DNA of 64,000 nt from Rhodanobacter sp. ANJX3 (GTDB lineage: Bacteria > Pseudomonadota > Gammaproteobacteria > Xanthomonadales > Rhodanobacteraceae): NCBI RefSeq assembly GCF_014200755.1, contig NZ_JACHCM010000001.1:352218-416217 (forward strand), given 5' to 3'. The translations under genes and the position numbers were made by a program. The notes beneath the pieces were generated by a model that worked only from the letters and a program-made list of their open reading frames with translations, had not been told where the DNA came from and made no database searches. Of this stretch, positions 26,360 through 36,019 are shown piece by piece. Position 1 is the stretch's first letter, and each line of letters starts with the position of its first letter.

Positions 26360-27844
26360 CTACCGGGATGTCTGCCCTGCTCTTGCCTGATTCGCCGCGG
26401 AGGATGCCTCCACGCCGTAGCCGCCGCCCAGCGCCTCGATCAAACGGATCGAAATATCGGCCTGCTGGCTTTCCAGCGCCGCGATGCGCTGATCGGCCAG
26501 CAGCAACTGCTGGCGGCTGATCAGCGGAGCCAGCGGCCCGCTCACGCCACCTTTGTATCCGGCAAGCGCTTGCTCCCAACTTTTGCGTGCGTCGTCCTGC
26601 GCACGTTTTTCCAGTTCGATCTGTTGGCGCACCGAGGTCAGCGCCGAGACCTGATCGGATACGTCGTTGATGGCCGCCACCAGCAGGCTGTTGTAGCGCG
26701 CCACCGATGCGTCGTAGACCGAGTCGCTGGCGGCCAGCTTGGCGCGCAGGCGGCCGCCGTCGAAGATCGGCAAGCTCAGCGCCGGGCCGACGCTGAACGT
26801 GCGCGCCGGCAGCTGAAATACGTTGGTGCTGTCGCCGACGGCCACCACGCCGGCCATCGCGCTGAGGCTGATATTGGGCAGAAACTCGGTCTTCGTGGCC
26901 TTGATGTCCTTGGCGGCCGCTTCGACCTGCCAGCGTGCGGCGACCAGATCGGCGCGGCGTCCCAGCAAGCCGACCGACAGTTGCTCCGGCAGCGCGATCT
27001 TGCCCTGATCGAGCCGATGCGGGCGAGTGATGGCGAGCCCGCGATCGGGGCCCTGCCCCAGCAGCACGGCGAGGCTGCTGCGCGCGGCATCGATGGCGCG
27101 ATCCGCCTGCACTTTCTGCTGCTGGGCGCTGGCGACCTGCGAGTCGGCCAGGTACGCCTCCTGCGTCGTGCCCAGCCCGCCCTCCACCAGTCGACGCGTA
27201 ATCGTCAGCGACTTGCTGGCGCGCTGCTGTTCGGCCTCGGCCACGTCCTGCTGTGCGAACGCGTAACCCAGCCTGACATACGCGCGCGCCACATTCACCG
27301 ACAGCTGGATACGTGCGGCATGCGCATCGATCTGCGCCGCGCGACTGCGCCCCAGCGCCGCCTCCCACGCGGCGCGCTTGCCGCCCCATACATCCAGATC
27401 CCACGAAAATCCGGCGGTCACCGACTTGGCCCAGGCAAAGCTGCCGAGGGCGTACTCGGGATAGACCGGATCCTTGCTCGAAAGCCTGGCGCCGATGGCG
27501 CTGGCGTCCAGCCCCACCTGCGGATCGCGCGCCGCATCGAGCCCATCGGCGGCGGCCTGCGCCCGATGCGCGCGCGCCTCCACTTCGGCCAGCGACGGAT
27601 TGTTCTTCAGCGCCTCGTCGATCAACGCGCTCAGCTGCGGATCGCCGAAGCTCACCCACCAATCCTGCGCGGGCCATGCCGTCGGGCTGAGCGATACGTC
27701 GGCGAAGCTGCGTTCGGATTTGAGACTGGCCGTGTCGGTCAGCTGGCCGGTGGTGTGCAGGCCGCCCGTGCTGACGCAGCCGGTCAGGGCGATACTCAGC
27801 GCCAGTGCGACGGCGCGAATCCATGGGTTCAGAGAAGGGTTCAT
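26360..27844 (-). CDS. NodT-family outer-membrane efflux lipoprotein
   Basis: The 494-residue protein opens with a lipoprotein signal ending in the lipobox LTGC (Cys near residue 23). The tandem OEP repeats of TolC-like proteins follow: LIDEALKNNPSLAEVEARA, SWDLDVWGGKRAAWEAALG and GRRADLVAARWQVEAAAKDI. It forms the outer-membrane channel of the tripartite pump encoded just upstream. Its ATG overlaps the adaptor stop (ATGA at 27841-27844), so translation is probably coupled. The same frame is open well upstream, but the lipobox and overlap fix this start. Confidence 0.92.
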   Translation of the reverse strand: MNPSLNPWIRAVALALSIALTGCVSTGGLHTTGQLTDTASLKSERSFADVSLSPTAWPAQDWWVSFGDPQLSALIDEALKNNPSLAEVEARAHRAQAAADGLDAARDPQVGLDASAIGARLSSKDPVYPEYALGSFAWAKSVTAGFSWDLDVWGGKRAAWEAALGRSRAAQIDAHAARIQLSVNVARAYVRLGYAFAQQDVAEAEQQRASKSLTITRRLVEGGLGTTQEAYLADSQVASAQQQKVQADRAIDAARSSLAVLLGQGPDRGLAITRPHRLDQGKIALPEQLSVGLLGRRADLVAARWQVEAAAKDIKATKTEFLPNISLSAMAGVVAVGDSTNVFQLPARTFSVGPALSLPIFDGGRLRAKLAASDSVYDASVARYNSLLVAAINDVSDQVSALTSVRQQIELEKRAQDDARKSWEQALAGYKGGVSGPLAPLISRQQLLLADQRIAALESQQADISIRLIEALGGGYGVEASSAANQARAGQTSR

Positions 27845-28878
27845 GGCGTCGCGGCCGCCTTGGTATCGGCATCGTCGGCCTTGTGCGGATGCACGATCAA
27901 CGTGGCCGTCATGCCGGCGGCCAGCACGGTGCCGGCCGGCAGGTGATCGGTATCGATCGCCACGCGCACCGGCACGCGCTGGGCCAGCCGCACCCAGTTG
28001 AAGGTCGGGTTCACGTCGGACAGCAGATCCGATCCGGTCGGATTGCCGGCATCGGTGATGCCGCGGGCAATGCTCTGCACGGTGCCATGCAGATGCACGC
28101 CGCCGCTCATCAGGCGGATATCCACCGCATCGCCGATGCGCACCTGCGGCAGCTTGGTTTCCTCGAAATAGCCGTAGACCCAGTAGGAATGGCTGTCGAT
28201 CAACGCCAGCCGCGGCGCGCCCGCACTGGCATAGTCGCCGACGCGCACCAGCAGATTGGTGACATAGCCATCGGTGGGTGCGCGGACGTCGGTGCGATCC
28301 AGATTGAGCTGGGCGGCCGCGACGGAAACCTGCGCCTGGGTAACCGCCGCCTGCGCCTGCTGTTCGGCCGCCATCGCCTGATCCAGGCCCGCCTGCGCCT
28401 TGTTCAAACCGGCACGCGCGGCATCGGCAGCCGAGCGTGCATCGGCGCGCGCTTCCTCCGACACCACGTCGCTGAGTCGCTGCCGGCGGCTCGACTGCTC
28501 GGCCGCCATGCCGTACGACGATTTGCTCTGCACGGCAGCGGCCGCCGCCGCTTCCACGTTCGCCCTGGCAGCGCGGGCGGCGGCCTGCGCCGCGGCCACG
28601 TTGGCCTTGGCCAGATCGAGCGCATTCTGGTATCGCGACGGGTCGATCTCGAACAGCCGATCGCCTTTCTTCACCGTCTGGTTGTCGACCACATCGACCT
28701 TGGTCACCAGACCCGACACGTCGGGCGCCATGCGCACGATCTCGGCACGCACGCGACCGTCGCGCGTCCAGGGCGAATACATATAGTGCTTCCACAGCGT
28801 ATGCCCGACGATAACCGCCGCCAGCACAACGATGAAAGTCACAACGAAACGAATCAGCGTGGCAGTTTTCATGGTCAT
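27841..28878 (-). CDS. HlyD/EmrA-type periplasmic adaptor (AaeA-like)
   Basis: The product of about 345 residues has an N-terminal membrane anchor (LIRFVVTFIVVLAAVIVG). A biotinyl-lipoyl-like half (IVRMAPDVSGLVTKVDV), an Ala/Gln-rich coiled-coil hairpin (about 75-190) and the second lipoyl half (DVRAPTDGYVTNLLVRVGD) follow. It bridges the inner-membrane FUSC permease and the outer-membrane channel. Two starts, at 28878 (MTMK) and 28872 (MK), are nearly equal; I list the former, which leaves 2 bases after the AaeX-like stop. In E. coli the equivalent AaeAB exports aromatic acids. Confidence 0.9.
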   Translation of the reverse strand: MTMKTATLIRFVVTFIVVLAAVIVGHTLWKHYMYSPWTRDGRVRAEIVRMAPDVSGLVTKVDVVDNQTVKKGDRLFEIDPSRYQNALDLAKANVAAAQAAARAARANVEAAAAAAVQSKSSYGMAAEQSSRRQRLSDVVSEEARADARSAADAARAGLNKAQAGLDQAMAAEQQAQAAVTQAQVSVAAAQLNLDRTDVRAPTDGYVTNLLVRVGDYASAGAPRLALIDSHSYWVYGYFEETKLPQVRIGDAVDIRLMSGGVHLHGTVQSIARGITDAGNPTGSDLLSDVNPTFNWVRLAQRVPVRVAIDTDHLPAGTVLAAGMTATLIVHPHKADDADTKAAATP

Positions 28879-28880
28879 TC

Positions 28881-29078
28881 TCAAAACAGGAGTAGCGCAA
28901 GGCCACCGAAGACACAAACGAAAAGCGCGAGTCGGAACACCGGCGGGTGCCAGACCAGTCGATAAAGTCCGAAGCGACCGGCGAGCCAGTCGATCAACCA
29001 CAGCAGCGCCAGCGAAAAAACGAACAGCAGCAGTAGCCCGGGCACCAGCGCATCACCCAGAGCAATTTCACGAGGCAT
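28881..29078 (-). CDS. DUF1656 (AaeX-like) small membrane protein
   Basis: This 65-residue protein starts MPREIALGDALVPGLLLLF and has two hydrophobic helices (LLLLFVFSLALLWLIDWL and a C-terminal FVCVFGGLALLLF). That matches DUF1656, the AaeX family regularly encoded between FUSC permeases and HlyD adaptors. The start at 29078 lies inside the end of the FUSC gene (11-base overlap); longer in-frame starts give an Arg-rich leader and were rejected. Its function in the pump is not known. Confidence 0.88.
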   Translation of the reverse strand: MPREIALGDALVPGLLLLFVFSLALLWLIDWLAGRFGLYRLVWHPPVFRLALFVCVFGGLALLLF

Positions 29079-31194
29079 GGGTCGACTCCTGGGCCGCCGG
29101 CGTCGGCGACATGTAATCGGCGATGGCCGACTCGCCATCGAGCAGCGCCAGCCGGATCAGATGCAGATGGTCGAGCAGCGGTCGTGCGCTGGGCTCGGCG
29201 GAGGCTCGGTCGATGGCGTTGGCGACGGCGTCGCGCGTGCGCGCATAACCTGCGCTATCGGGCCGCTCGTAGAAGCGAGCCAACGCGTCGATCGCTACAG
29301 CGATGCATCGATCGACCTCTTCCGGCATGCGGTGGGTCAACCGATCCTGACGCAGAGCGATCAGCGCGCCCCCGGTTTCATGCACGGCCAGCGCCCAGGC
29401 GATCAGCGCGCGGGAATCGGCGCTGCCGGGCGCGGTCTGCGCCACGATCTGGCTGAAGAGATCGTGGTTGACGCTTTCAAAGCGTTGGCGCAATCCGGCC
29501 AACGGTGCTTCCGCGGCCAGCGTCACTTGGCGGCGCAGCCGCTCCAGCTGGCGTCGCCGCAGCCAATGGCTGCCGATCGCCGGCGGCACCACGATAAACG
29601 CAATCGCTGCCGCACTCAGGCCGATCAGCTGGGCGATCACGTCGTTGAGGAAGCTGGACGGGTCGAAGACCATCGGGTTCTTCACCGCCAGAATATAGGC
29701 AAAGCCCATGCAGCCACCCAGCCCATAGCTGGCGACCGAAGGCTGCATTAGCAACATCAATCCCACCATCAGAAAAGGCGCGGTGCCGGCGACCAGCAGA
29801 CCGTAGCCATCCATTCGGGTGAGCACGAAAAACACGCATAAAAATCCGGCGGTCATGCCAGTGGCGTAGCCGGCCAGTATCGACCGGGTGGCGCGCACCG
29901 GATCGGCGGCCGTCGCAAACAGCCCCGCGAAGATAGTGGCGATAAGCATGGCGCTGCCACCCATCGGCCACGCCGAGTCGATCCAGAACATGCCCAGCAC
30001 CAGCATGGTCAGCGTGGTGCGAAACACGGCCAGACCCGCACTGGCGAAGTCATTGCCGCGCTCGAAGTTCACGCGCTCGGGCGTGCGCAGGACCAGCCTG
30101 GGCGCCTGCAGCGAGGCGGCCGATTCGACGTAGTCGTGCAGTTCTTCGACAAAGCGCAACAGCAGGCTGGCACCGGTATCGAAATCGCGCACGGCGTTTG
30201 GCCCGACCAGGCCATGACGCAGGAGAGGCGCGCGAGCGGCCATGGTCTTGCGTGCAGCAACGAGTCGCGGCAGCAGGATGGCCGCGGCGGCACCGGCCTC
30301 GATCGGGGCATCGAGCGCAGCGCCGATCGGGGCGTACAGTTCGATGATCGCTTTCGCCGACGCCGTTTGCCCATTGCGCTGCAGGCGGTTGATCAGGTGG
30401 TGCAGCGACTGAAAGCTGGTCGAGGCCGCCATGAAGCGCTGGTTGAACAATTTCAGATGGCCGCTGCGTGCACGCGCTTCGGCGTCTTCGAAGATCACCG
30501 AGCTGCGCAGGTCTTCCAGCGTCACCGCATCGCGCACGAAACGCAGGTGGGCATTTTCCATCGCGTCGCGTGGAATGGTGCCGCCGGTACTGCCCTGGAC
30601 GAAGCCGATGAAATGCGCGAACTGCGCCCTTGCCGTACGACGCAGCACGTCACGCATGCGGCTGGGCAACACGACGTCGTTCACCGCGCCGCTCACCATC
30701 AGCGCCAGCAGCACCTCGCTGATGCGTGCCACGGCGGAATCGAACACCGCCGGCGGATGATTGATCACCGGCACCGCGATAATCGCGGCGGTATAGCCGC
30801 CCAGCACGAACGCATACGATTTGAAATTGCGATACAGCGTGGCGCCACCGGCGCACAGCCCGATCCACAGCGACAAGGCCAGCAGAAACAGTTCACGCTG
30901 TTGTGGAAACAATCCCACGATAACGAACGCGGCGACCGCGCCGGCGAGCGTGCCGATCGCCCGGTAAAAGCTTTTGGCCAGCACCATGCCGGACTGGCGG
31001 TTGGCCACAATGATGACCGTAAGCATGGCCGTCGACGGCTGCGCCAGCGAAAAGCGCATGGCCAGCCAGCCGGTCAGGTAAAACGCCAGCAGGGTTTTGA
31101 ATACGAACAGCCACACGCCCGCTTCGTCGCGTAGCGTGTCGACAACGACAGTACGCGTTGGCGGCGAGACGATAGCGGTAGCGTCGACTGACAT
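29068..31194 (-). CDS. FUSC-family inner-membrane permease (AaeB-like)
   Basis: The 708-residue protein has two halves, each with about five or six hydrophobic segments followed by a long cytosolic part. The first cluster opens LFVFKTLLAFYLTGWLAMRF with SLAQPSTAMLTVIIVANRQSG; the second contains WPMGGSAMLIATIFAGLF. This is the fusaric-acid-resistance/AaeB layout. It likely exports aromatic acids or related toxic compounds with the AaeX-like protein, adaptor and channel encoded downstream. It follows marR by 10 bases and is part of one operon. Confidence 0.9.
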   Translation of the reverse strand: MSVDATAIVSPPTRTVVVDTLRDEAGVWLFVFKTLLAFYLTGWLAMRFSLAQPSTAMLTVIIVANRQSGMVLAKSFYRAIGTLAGAVAAFVIVGLFPQQRELFLLALSLWIGLCAGGATLYRNFKSYAFVLGGYTAAIIAVPVINHPPAVFDSAVARISEVLLALMVSGAVNDVVLPSRMRDVLRRTARAQFAHFIGFVQGSTGGTIPRDAMENAHLRFVRDAVTLEDLRSSVIFEDAEARARSGHLKLFNQRFMAASTSFQSLHHLINRLQRNGQTASAKAIIELYAPIGAALDAPIEAGAAAAILLPRLVAARKTMAARAPLLRHGLVGPNAVRDFDTGASLLLRFVEELHDYVESAASLQAPRLVLRTPERVNFERGNDFASAGLAVFRTTLTMLVLGMFWIDSAWPMGGSAMLIATIFAGLFATAADPVRATRSILAGYATGMTAGFLCVFFVLTRMDGYGLLVAGTAPFLMVGLMLLMQPSVASYGLGGCMGFAYILAVKNPMVFDPSSFLNDVIAQLIGLSAAAIAFIVVPPAIGSHWLRRRQLERLRRQVTLAAEAPLAGLRQRFESVNHDLFSQIVAQTAPGSADSRALIAWALAVHETGGALIALRQDRLTHRMPEEVDRCIAVAIDALARFYERPDSAGYARTRDAVANAIDRASAEPSARPLLDHLHLIRLALLDGESAIADYMSPTPAAQESTHAS

Positions 31195-31204
31195 GCGATG
31201 CGCC

Positions 31205-31699
31205 TTAGGCGGATAGTCCGTTCAACATTTTTTTCAGCAGCTTCTCCAGCTGTTTTTGCTCGGCCGAACTCAGGTCGCGGCCCTGACGCTCCAGCAGCCC
31301 GCAGATGTCGGGCAGAAAACGGTTGATCAGAGCCAGACCGGCTGGGGTGAGGCTCAGCTCCACCTTGCGTCGATCTTCGGCGCTGCTGGCGCGCACGATC
31401 AGCCCCTTTTCGCAAAGCTCGTTGGTCAGGCGGGTGATATTGGCCGATTTCTCGCCAGCTGCCTCGGCCAACTCCGATGGCAGCATCGTGCCGCTTTCCG
31501 TGCCGTAAATCATCATCATCAGGTTGTATTCGGGATGATTGATCCCGTAAGGCTTGAGGATGGCGTTGGCGTCATCGTGCATCGCCTTGTGAATGTGCTT
31601 TATCAGGCGTGCCAGCTTGCCCGGACCCATGGGAAAAGAAGGGTACTTTTTGCAGGTGACTGCCAGACGCTGTTCGGTGGGAGCAAAGCTGTTGTTCAC
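31205..31699 (-). CDS. MarR-family transcriptional regulator of the efflux operon
   Basis: The 164-residue protein has a MarR winged helix: YNLMMMIYGTESGTMLPSELAEAA, KSANITRLTNELCEKGLI (recognition helix) and SSAEDRRKVELSLTPAG (wing; the DRR motif is typical). As first gene of the pump operon it is probably an autorepressor relieved by the pump substrate. A perfect palindrome 47 to 64 bases upstream (31746-31763) is the likely operator. EmrR/AaeR-type functions are the closest analogies. Confidence 0.9.
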   Translation of the reverse strand: MNNSFAPTEQRLAVTCKKYPSFPMGPGKLARLIKHIHKAMHDDANAILKPYGINHPEYNLMMMIYGTESGTMLPSELAEAAGEKSANITRLTNELCEKGLIVRASSAEDRRKVELSLTPAGLALINRFLPDICGLLERQGRDLSSAEQKQLEKLLKKMLNGLSA

Positions 31700-32019
31700 T
31701 GGCGCATACCGTTTGGCTCGTGTGGTTATATTTTATATATGTAATATATGTTTGTAAACATATGGCGCTTGACCCTGCAAATGCCGGCCACAGACGACGC
31801 AAACCAAGCTCACCGAAAGTTGACTTGGCGCTCGATAGCCTGCGTCTGTCGTCCATGACTGGATTGTCCGAAACGCGCCACCTGATCCAGAACGCACCAT
31901 CGCGGCATGACTCTGCCTTGTCCCCTGTACGCCCCCGCTCGACCCCTCTTTTAACGCAGCCTATGGAAGGTTCTGCGTAACGCCATTCAACGCGACCAAG
32001 CCAGCCTCAGGAGCCAGCC
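31700..32019. other. Divergent regulatory gap of 320 bases between marR and paoA
   Basis: This gap separates the minus-strand marR pump operon from the plus-strand paoABC operon. Its left part is strikingly AT-rich (31725-31765) and holds the palindrome. I see no gene in it and no ModE-like box near paoA. Confidence 0.6.
31746..31763. promoter_or_regulatory. Palindrome, probable MarR operator
   Basis: ATATGTTT and AAACATAT form a perfect inverted repeat with a 2-base spacer (GT). It lies in an AT-rich stretch 47 to 64 bases before the marR start, overlapping or adjoining the expected promoter. MarR-family proteins bind such 16-20-base AT-rich palindromes. Confidence 0.7.
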
Positions 32020-32667
32020 ATGTCCGAGAAGAAATCGGGAGCCGACGTTCCCGCCACCCACGCACCGATCGATAGTGCCACGCTGAGCCGCAGAAATTTC
32101 CTGCAGATGGTCGGCGTGACCGGTGCGGCCACCGGTCTGGGTTTGCCAAAGGCCGGCCATGCGGTGCCGCTCGCTGCCACCGCGGAAATCAAGGATGCCG
32201 ACCCCGGAAAGCTTTCCTTGAAGCTGAAAGTCAACGGCAGCAACCAGACCTTGCGCGTCGACCCGCGCACGACGCTGCTCGACGCGTTGCGCGATCACCT
32301 GCAGCTCACCGGCAGCAAAAAGGGCTGCGACCACGGGCAATGCGGTGCGTGCACGGTTCATGTAAATGGTCGACGGGTGAACGCCTGCCTGAGTCTTGCC
32401 GCCATGCACGAAGGCGACGAGATCACCACCATCGAAGGCCTCGGTAAACCCGGCAGCCTGCATCCGATGCAGCAGGCGTTTCTGCAGCACGACGGCTACC
32501 AATGCGGCTACTGCACGTCGGGCCAGATCATGTCGGCCACCGCGCTATTGCATGAACCTTGTGGCTCGGCCAATGCCGACGTCAAGGAAGCCATGAGCGG
32601 CAACATCTGCCGCTGCGGCGCGTATTCCAACATCGTTGCGGCGATTCAGCAGGTCCGCAAAGCCTGA
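32020..32667 (+). CDS. paoA: Periplasmic aldehyde oxidoreductase, 2Fe-2S subunit
   Basis: The 215-residue protein has a Tat signal (SRRNFLQMVGVTGAATGLG, residues 24-42). Two 2Fe-2S domains follow: the plant-ferredoxin type GCDHGQCGACTVHVNG with a later Cys, and the helical type YQCGYCTSGQIM with ICRCGAY. This is the small subunit of xanthine-oxidase-family aldehyde oxidoreductases (PaoABC/YagTSR), which oxidise aromatic aldehydes in the periplasm. A GGAG precedes the start. It is the first gene of the paoABC-xdhC-mocA group. Confidence 0.93.
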   Translation: MSEKKSGADVPATHAPIDSATLSRRNFLQMVGVTGAATGLGLPKAGHAVPLAATAEIKDADPGKLSLKLKVNGSNQTLRVDPRTTLLDALRDHLQLTGSKKGCDHGQCGACTVHVNGRRVNACLSLAAMHEGDEITTIEGLGKPGSLHPMQQAFLQHDGYQCGYCTSGQIMSATALLHEPCGSANADVKEAMSGNICRCGAYSNIVAAIQQVRKA

Positions 32668-32677
32668 GGAGCGAGAC

Positions 32678-33679
32678 ATGGAACCTTTTACCTATTCGCG
32701 TGCCAGTCAGACGCGCGATGCGATCGCGGCGGCGGCCAGTGCCAGTACCGCCCAACAGGGTGCCGAAGTACGTTTCGTCGCCGGTGGCACCACCCTGATC
32801 GACCTGATGAAGCTCAACGTGGAGCGACCGCAGCAGGTGGTCGATATCAATCATCTGCCGTTGAGCGAGGTGGAGACGCTGGCCGATGGACGGCTGAAGA
32901 TCGGCGCGCTCGTGCGCAACAGCGACCTTGCCCACCACCCGGTCGTGCAGCGCGATTACGCGGTGCTGTCCGAGGCACTGCTGGCCGGTGCGTCCGCGCA
33001 GCTGCGCAATATGGCCAGTACCGGCGGCAACCTGTTGCAGCGCACGCGCTGCAATTACTTCCGCGATGCGGACATGCCGTGCAACAAGCGCGAGCCGGGC
33101 AGCGGTTGCTCGGCGATCAAGGGCGCCAACCGCAATCTGGCCATTCTCGGCACCAGCGATCACTGCATCGCCACCAATCCGTCGGACATGAATGTGGCGC
33201 TGGCGGCGCTGGAGGCGGTGATCGTGGTGCAAGGCACGCAGGGCGAGCGGCAGGTGCCGATCGACGCGTTCTTTTTGTTGCCGGGAACCACGCCGCAGCA
33301 CGAAACCGTGCTGCAGCCGGGCGATCTGATTACCCATGTGCTGCTGCCTGCGCCGGTCAAAGGCGCCCGCTCGCACTATCTGAAACTGCGCGATCGCGCC
33401 TCGTACGAGTTCGCCCTGGCGTCGGCCGCCGTGGTGTTCGCCACGGACGCCGGCAAGATCAGCCACGTGCGCATTGCGCTCGGCGGCGTCGGCACCAAGC
33501 CGTGGCGTTCATCGGACGCCGAGAAGGCGCTGCAGGGACATTCGCCCACGCCCGAAAATTTCGCCGCCGCGGCGGCCGTCGCCTTGCGCGACGCGCAGCC
33601 GCAGAGCGAGAACGCCTTCAAGGTGGATCTGGCACAGCGCTGCCTCACGCAGGCGCTCGCCACCGTGGCGAACGTCTGA
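32678..33679 (+). CDS. paoB: Periplasmic aldehyde oxidoreductase, FAD subunit
   Basis: The 333-residue protein has the FAD-binding motifs of the family: RFVAGGTTLIDLMKLNVE near residue 30 and the ASTGGNLLQRTRC loop. The cysteine set RCNYFRDADMPCNKR plus GSGC matches the extra 4Fe-4S cluster known in E. coli PaoB. The ATG at 32678 follows GAGGAGCGAG and lies 10 bases after paoA. It passes electrons from the PaoA clusters to FAD. An overlapping upstream in-frame start was rejected for lack of a ribosome site. Confidence 0.92.
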   Translation: MEPFTYSRASQTRDAIAAAASASTAQQGAEVRFVAGGTTLIDLMKLNVERPQQVVDINHLPLSEVETLADGRLKIGALVRNSDLAHHPVVQRDYAVLSEALLAGASAQLRNMASTGGNLLQRTRCNYFRDADMPCNKREPGSGCSAIKGANRNLAILGTSDHCIATNPSDMNVALAALEAVIVVQGTQGERQVPIDAFFLLPGTTPQHETVLQPGDLITHVLLPAPVKGARSHYLKLRDRASYEFALASAAVVFATDAGKISHVRIALGGVGTKPWRSSDAEKALQGHSPTPENFAAAAAVALRDAQPQSENAFKVDLAQRCLTQALATVANV

Positions 33680-33749
33680 CCGCGTCGCTACGCGATCGCC
33701 TGCTTCGCGCGTACCGACAATTCAAGATCGATGTTTCGAGGAAACGCCC

Positions 33750-35999
33750 ATGTCTACCGACACCCTGTCCAGCGACAAAACGGCCGCCACGTCCCTGCCC
33801 ATCATCGGCCGCTCGGCCACGCGCATCGACGGGCCGCTCAAGGTGAGCGGCGTAGCGCGCTACAGCTCCGACTTCCACTTTCCCGGCATGCTCTACGCCG
33901 TGCCCGTGTGCGCGCGCATCGCCAGCGGCACGATCCAGTGGATCGATACCGCGGCAGCGGCGGCCATGCCCGGCGTGCAGAAAATCTATACGCGCGAGAA
34001 CATCGGCACCTTCTATCGCGTACCAAAGTCGAGCAAGGCACAGATCGACGAACGCCGCCCGCCGCTGGAAGACGACGAGGTGCGCTACTACGGCCAGTAT
34101 GTGGCCATGGTCGTTGCCGACACCTTCGAGCAGGCCACCGCGGCGGCCGACAAGGTGGTGGCGACCTACGCCGGCACGAAAGCTCCCGATGTCCGCATGA
34201 AACTCAGCCCGGACGAGAAGCCGGAAACCGATACCGAACGCGGCGATCCGGACAAGGCGTTCGGCAAGGCGGCCGTCACCGTCGATCACGTCTACACCAC
34301 GCCTCCGGAAACGCACAATCCGATCGAGCTGCATGCCAGCGTGGCGCTGTGGGACGGCGAGCGCTTCACCTTGTACGAAACTTCGCAGGCGATCATGAAT
34401 CACCGCGCGGTGATGGCGAAGATGCTCGGCGTGCCGCAGGAGAATCTGCGCGTGATCACCGAATATCTCGGCTCTGGCTTTGGCGGCAAGCTGTGGCCTT
34501 GGCCGCATGCGCTGCTGGCGGCCGCAGCCGCGCGCGAACTGCATCGCCCGATCAAACTGGTGGTGACGCGGCAGATGATGTTTCACAACGTCGGCCACCG
34601 CACCAACACGCAGCAGCGCGTGCGCCTCGGCGCCGGCAAGGACGGCAAGCTGGTCTCGCTGCAACAGGATTTCATCCAGCACAGCTCGCGCCTGGACGAC
34701 ACCAAGGAAGACTGCGGCGAGGCCACCGGCTTTCTGTACAGCACGCCGAACCTGCGCGTGACCTCGGCCTTCGCCCGTCGCGATATCGCGCCGAATACCT
34801 CGATGCGCGGTCCCGGCGCGGTGCCCGGTTTGTACGCGGTGGAATCGGCGATGGATGAACTGGCCATTGCCCTGAAGATGGACCCGGTCGAACTGCGCCT
34901 GATCAACGAGCCGGAAATCGACGAAAGCAAGAACATACCGTTCTCGTCGCGACATCTGAAGGAATGCCTGACCACCGGGGCGGAAACATTCGGCTGGTCG
35001 AAGCGGAACCCTGCAGTTGGCTCGATGCGCGACAAAGGCGTGATCCTGGGCTGGGGCATGGCCGCGTGCAGCTGGATTGCCTCGCGCGCCGACGCCACCG
35101 CCAGCGTGATGATCAACGCCGACGGCAGCGTGCGCGTGGCCAGCGGCACGCAGGACATCGGCACCGGCACCTATACGATGCTGGCGCAGATGGTCTCCGA
35201 ATTGATCGGCGTCGACATGGACAAGGTCAAGGTGGTGATCGGTGACAGTAGCCTGCCGGCCGGTCCCTTCTCAGGCGGGTCCATGGCCACGGCGTCGCTG
35301 ATCCCCGCGGTGGCCGAGGCCTCACGCGAGGCTATCGAGCAACTTCTGAAAAGCGCCAGCGAAAGCGATGCAGCGTTCGCCAAGATCGATGCTGACGAGC
35401 TGGCTTTCACCGACGGCCGCGTGCATCGCAAAAACGAATCGGCCGATCGGGGCCGTCGCTTCGAGGACGTTCTGGCCGCCGCACGCCTCGGCCATGTCGA
35501 AGGCAGCGGCAAGGCCAAGGGCACGATGAACGACAAGCACCCGAAATATTCGTCGCACTCCTACGGCGCGCATTTCGTCGAGGTGAGCTGGGAGCCGGCG
35601 ATCGCCCAGCTGCGCGTCAGGCGCGTGGTCAGCGTGATCGACGCCGGCAAGATCATCAACCCGATGACCGGCCGCAACCAGATCGAGGGTGCGGTGACCA
35701 TGGGCATCGGCATGGCGCTGTTCGAGGAAACCAGCTACGACGCGCGCAACGGCATGGCGATCAACAGCAACCTCGCCGACTACGTCATGGTGACCCACGC
35801 CGACGCGCCCGATATCGACGTGGTGTTCCTCGACTACCCCGACACCAAGCTCAACGAGATGGGTGCGCGCGGCATTGGCGAAATCGGTATCGCCGGGCTG
35901 GCGGCGGCGGTCACCGCGGCCGTACATCACGCCACCGGCATACGCGTACGCGACCTGCCGGTGCACGTCGAGGATCTGCTGGTGTCGAAAGTCGCCTGA
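33750..35999 (+). CDS. paoC: Periplasmic aldehyde oxidoreductase, molybdenum subunit
   Basis: The 749-residue catalytic subunit has the molybdopterin-binding motifs of the xanthine oxidase family: YLGSGFGGKLWPWPHAL, SMRGPGAVPGLYAVESAMDE, GTQDIGTGTYTMLAQ and the active-site Glu motif RGIGEIGIAGLA near the end. PaoC enzymes use molybdopterin cytosine dinucleotide. The start at 33750 has GAGGAAAC upstream. A 70-base gap separates it from paoB. A strong hairpin after the stop may end or weaken transcription before xdhC. Confidence 0.93.
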   Translation: MSTDTLSSDKTAATSLPIIGRSATRIDGPLKVSGVARYSSDFHFPGMLYAVPVCARIASGTIQWIDTAAAAAMPGVQKIYTRENIGTFYRVPKSSKAQIDERRPPLEDDEVRYYGQYVAMVVADTFEQATAAADKVVATYAGTKAPDVRMKLSPDEKPETDTERGDPDKAFGKAAVTVDHVYTTPPETHNPIELHASVALWDGERFTLYETSQAIMNHRAVMAKMLGVPQENLRVITEYLGSGFGGKLWPWPHALLAAAAARELHRPIKLVVTRQMMFHNVGHRTNTQQRVRLGAGKDGKLVSLQQDFIQHSSRLDDTKEDCGEATGFLYSTPNLRVTSAFARRDIAPNTSMRGPGAVPGLYAVESAMDELAIALKMDPVELRLINEPEIDESKNIPFSSRHLKECLTTGAETFGWSKRNPAVGSMRDKGVILGWGMAACSWIASRADATASVMINADGSVRVASGTQDIGTGTYTMLAQMVSELIGVDMDKVKVVIGDSSLPAGPFSGGSMATASLIPAVAEASREAIEQLLKSASESDAAFAKIDADELAFTDGRVHRKNESADRGRRFEDVLAAARLGHVEGSGKAKGTMNDKHPKYSSHSYGAHFVEVSWEPAIAQLRVRRVVSVIDAGKIINPMTGRNQIEGAVTMGIGMALFEETSYDARNGMAINSNLADYVMVTHADAPDIDVVFLDYPDTKLNEMGARGIGEIGIAGLAAAVTAAVHHATGIRVRDLPVHVEDLLVSKVA

Positions 36000-36019
36000 G
36001 TACCACCGCATGTCGGGCG

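Noticed and set aside
26262-27872. Minus-strand frame overlapping the outer-membrane channel gene in another phase
   Set aside because: Gly/Arg-rich shadow of the OEP-domain gene; no ribosome site.
33645-34955. Open frame of 436 codons on the minus strand opposite paoC
   Set aside because: His- and Arg-rich composition and lack of motifs; paoC carries the molybdopterin signatures.
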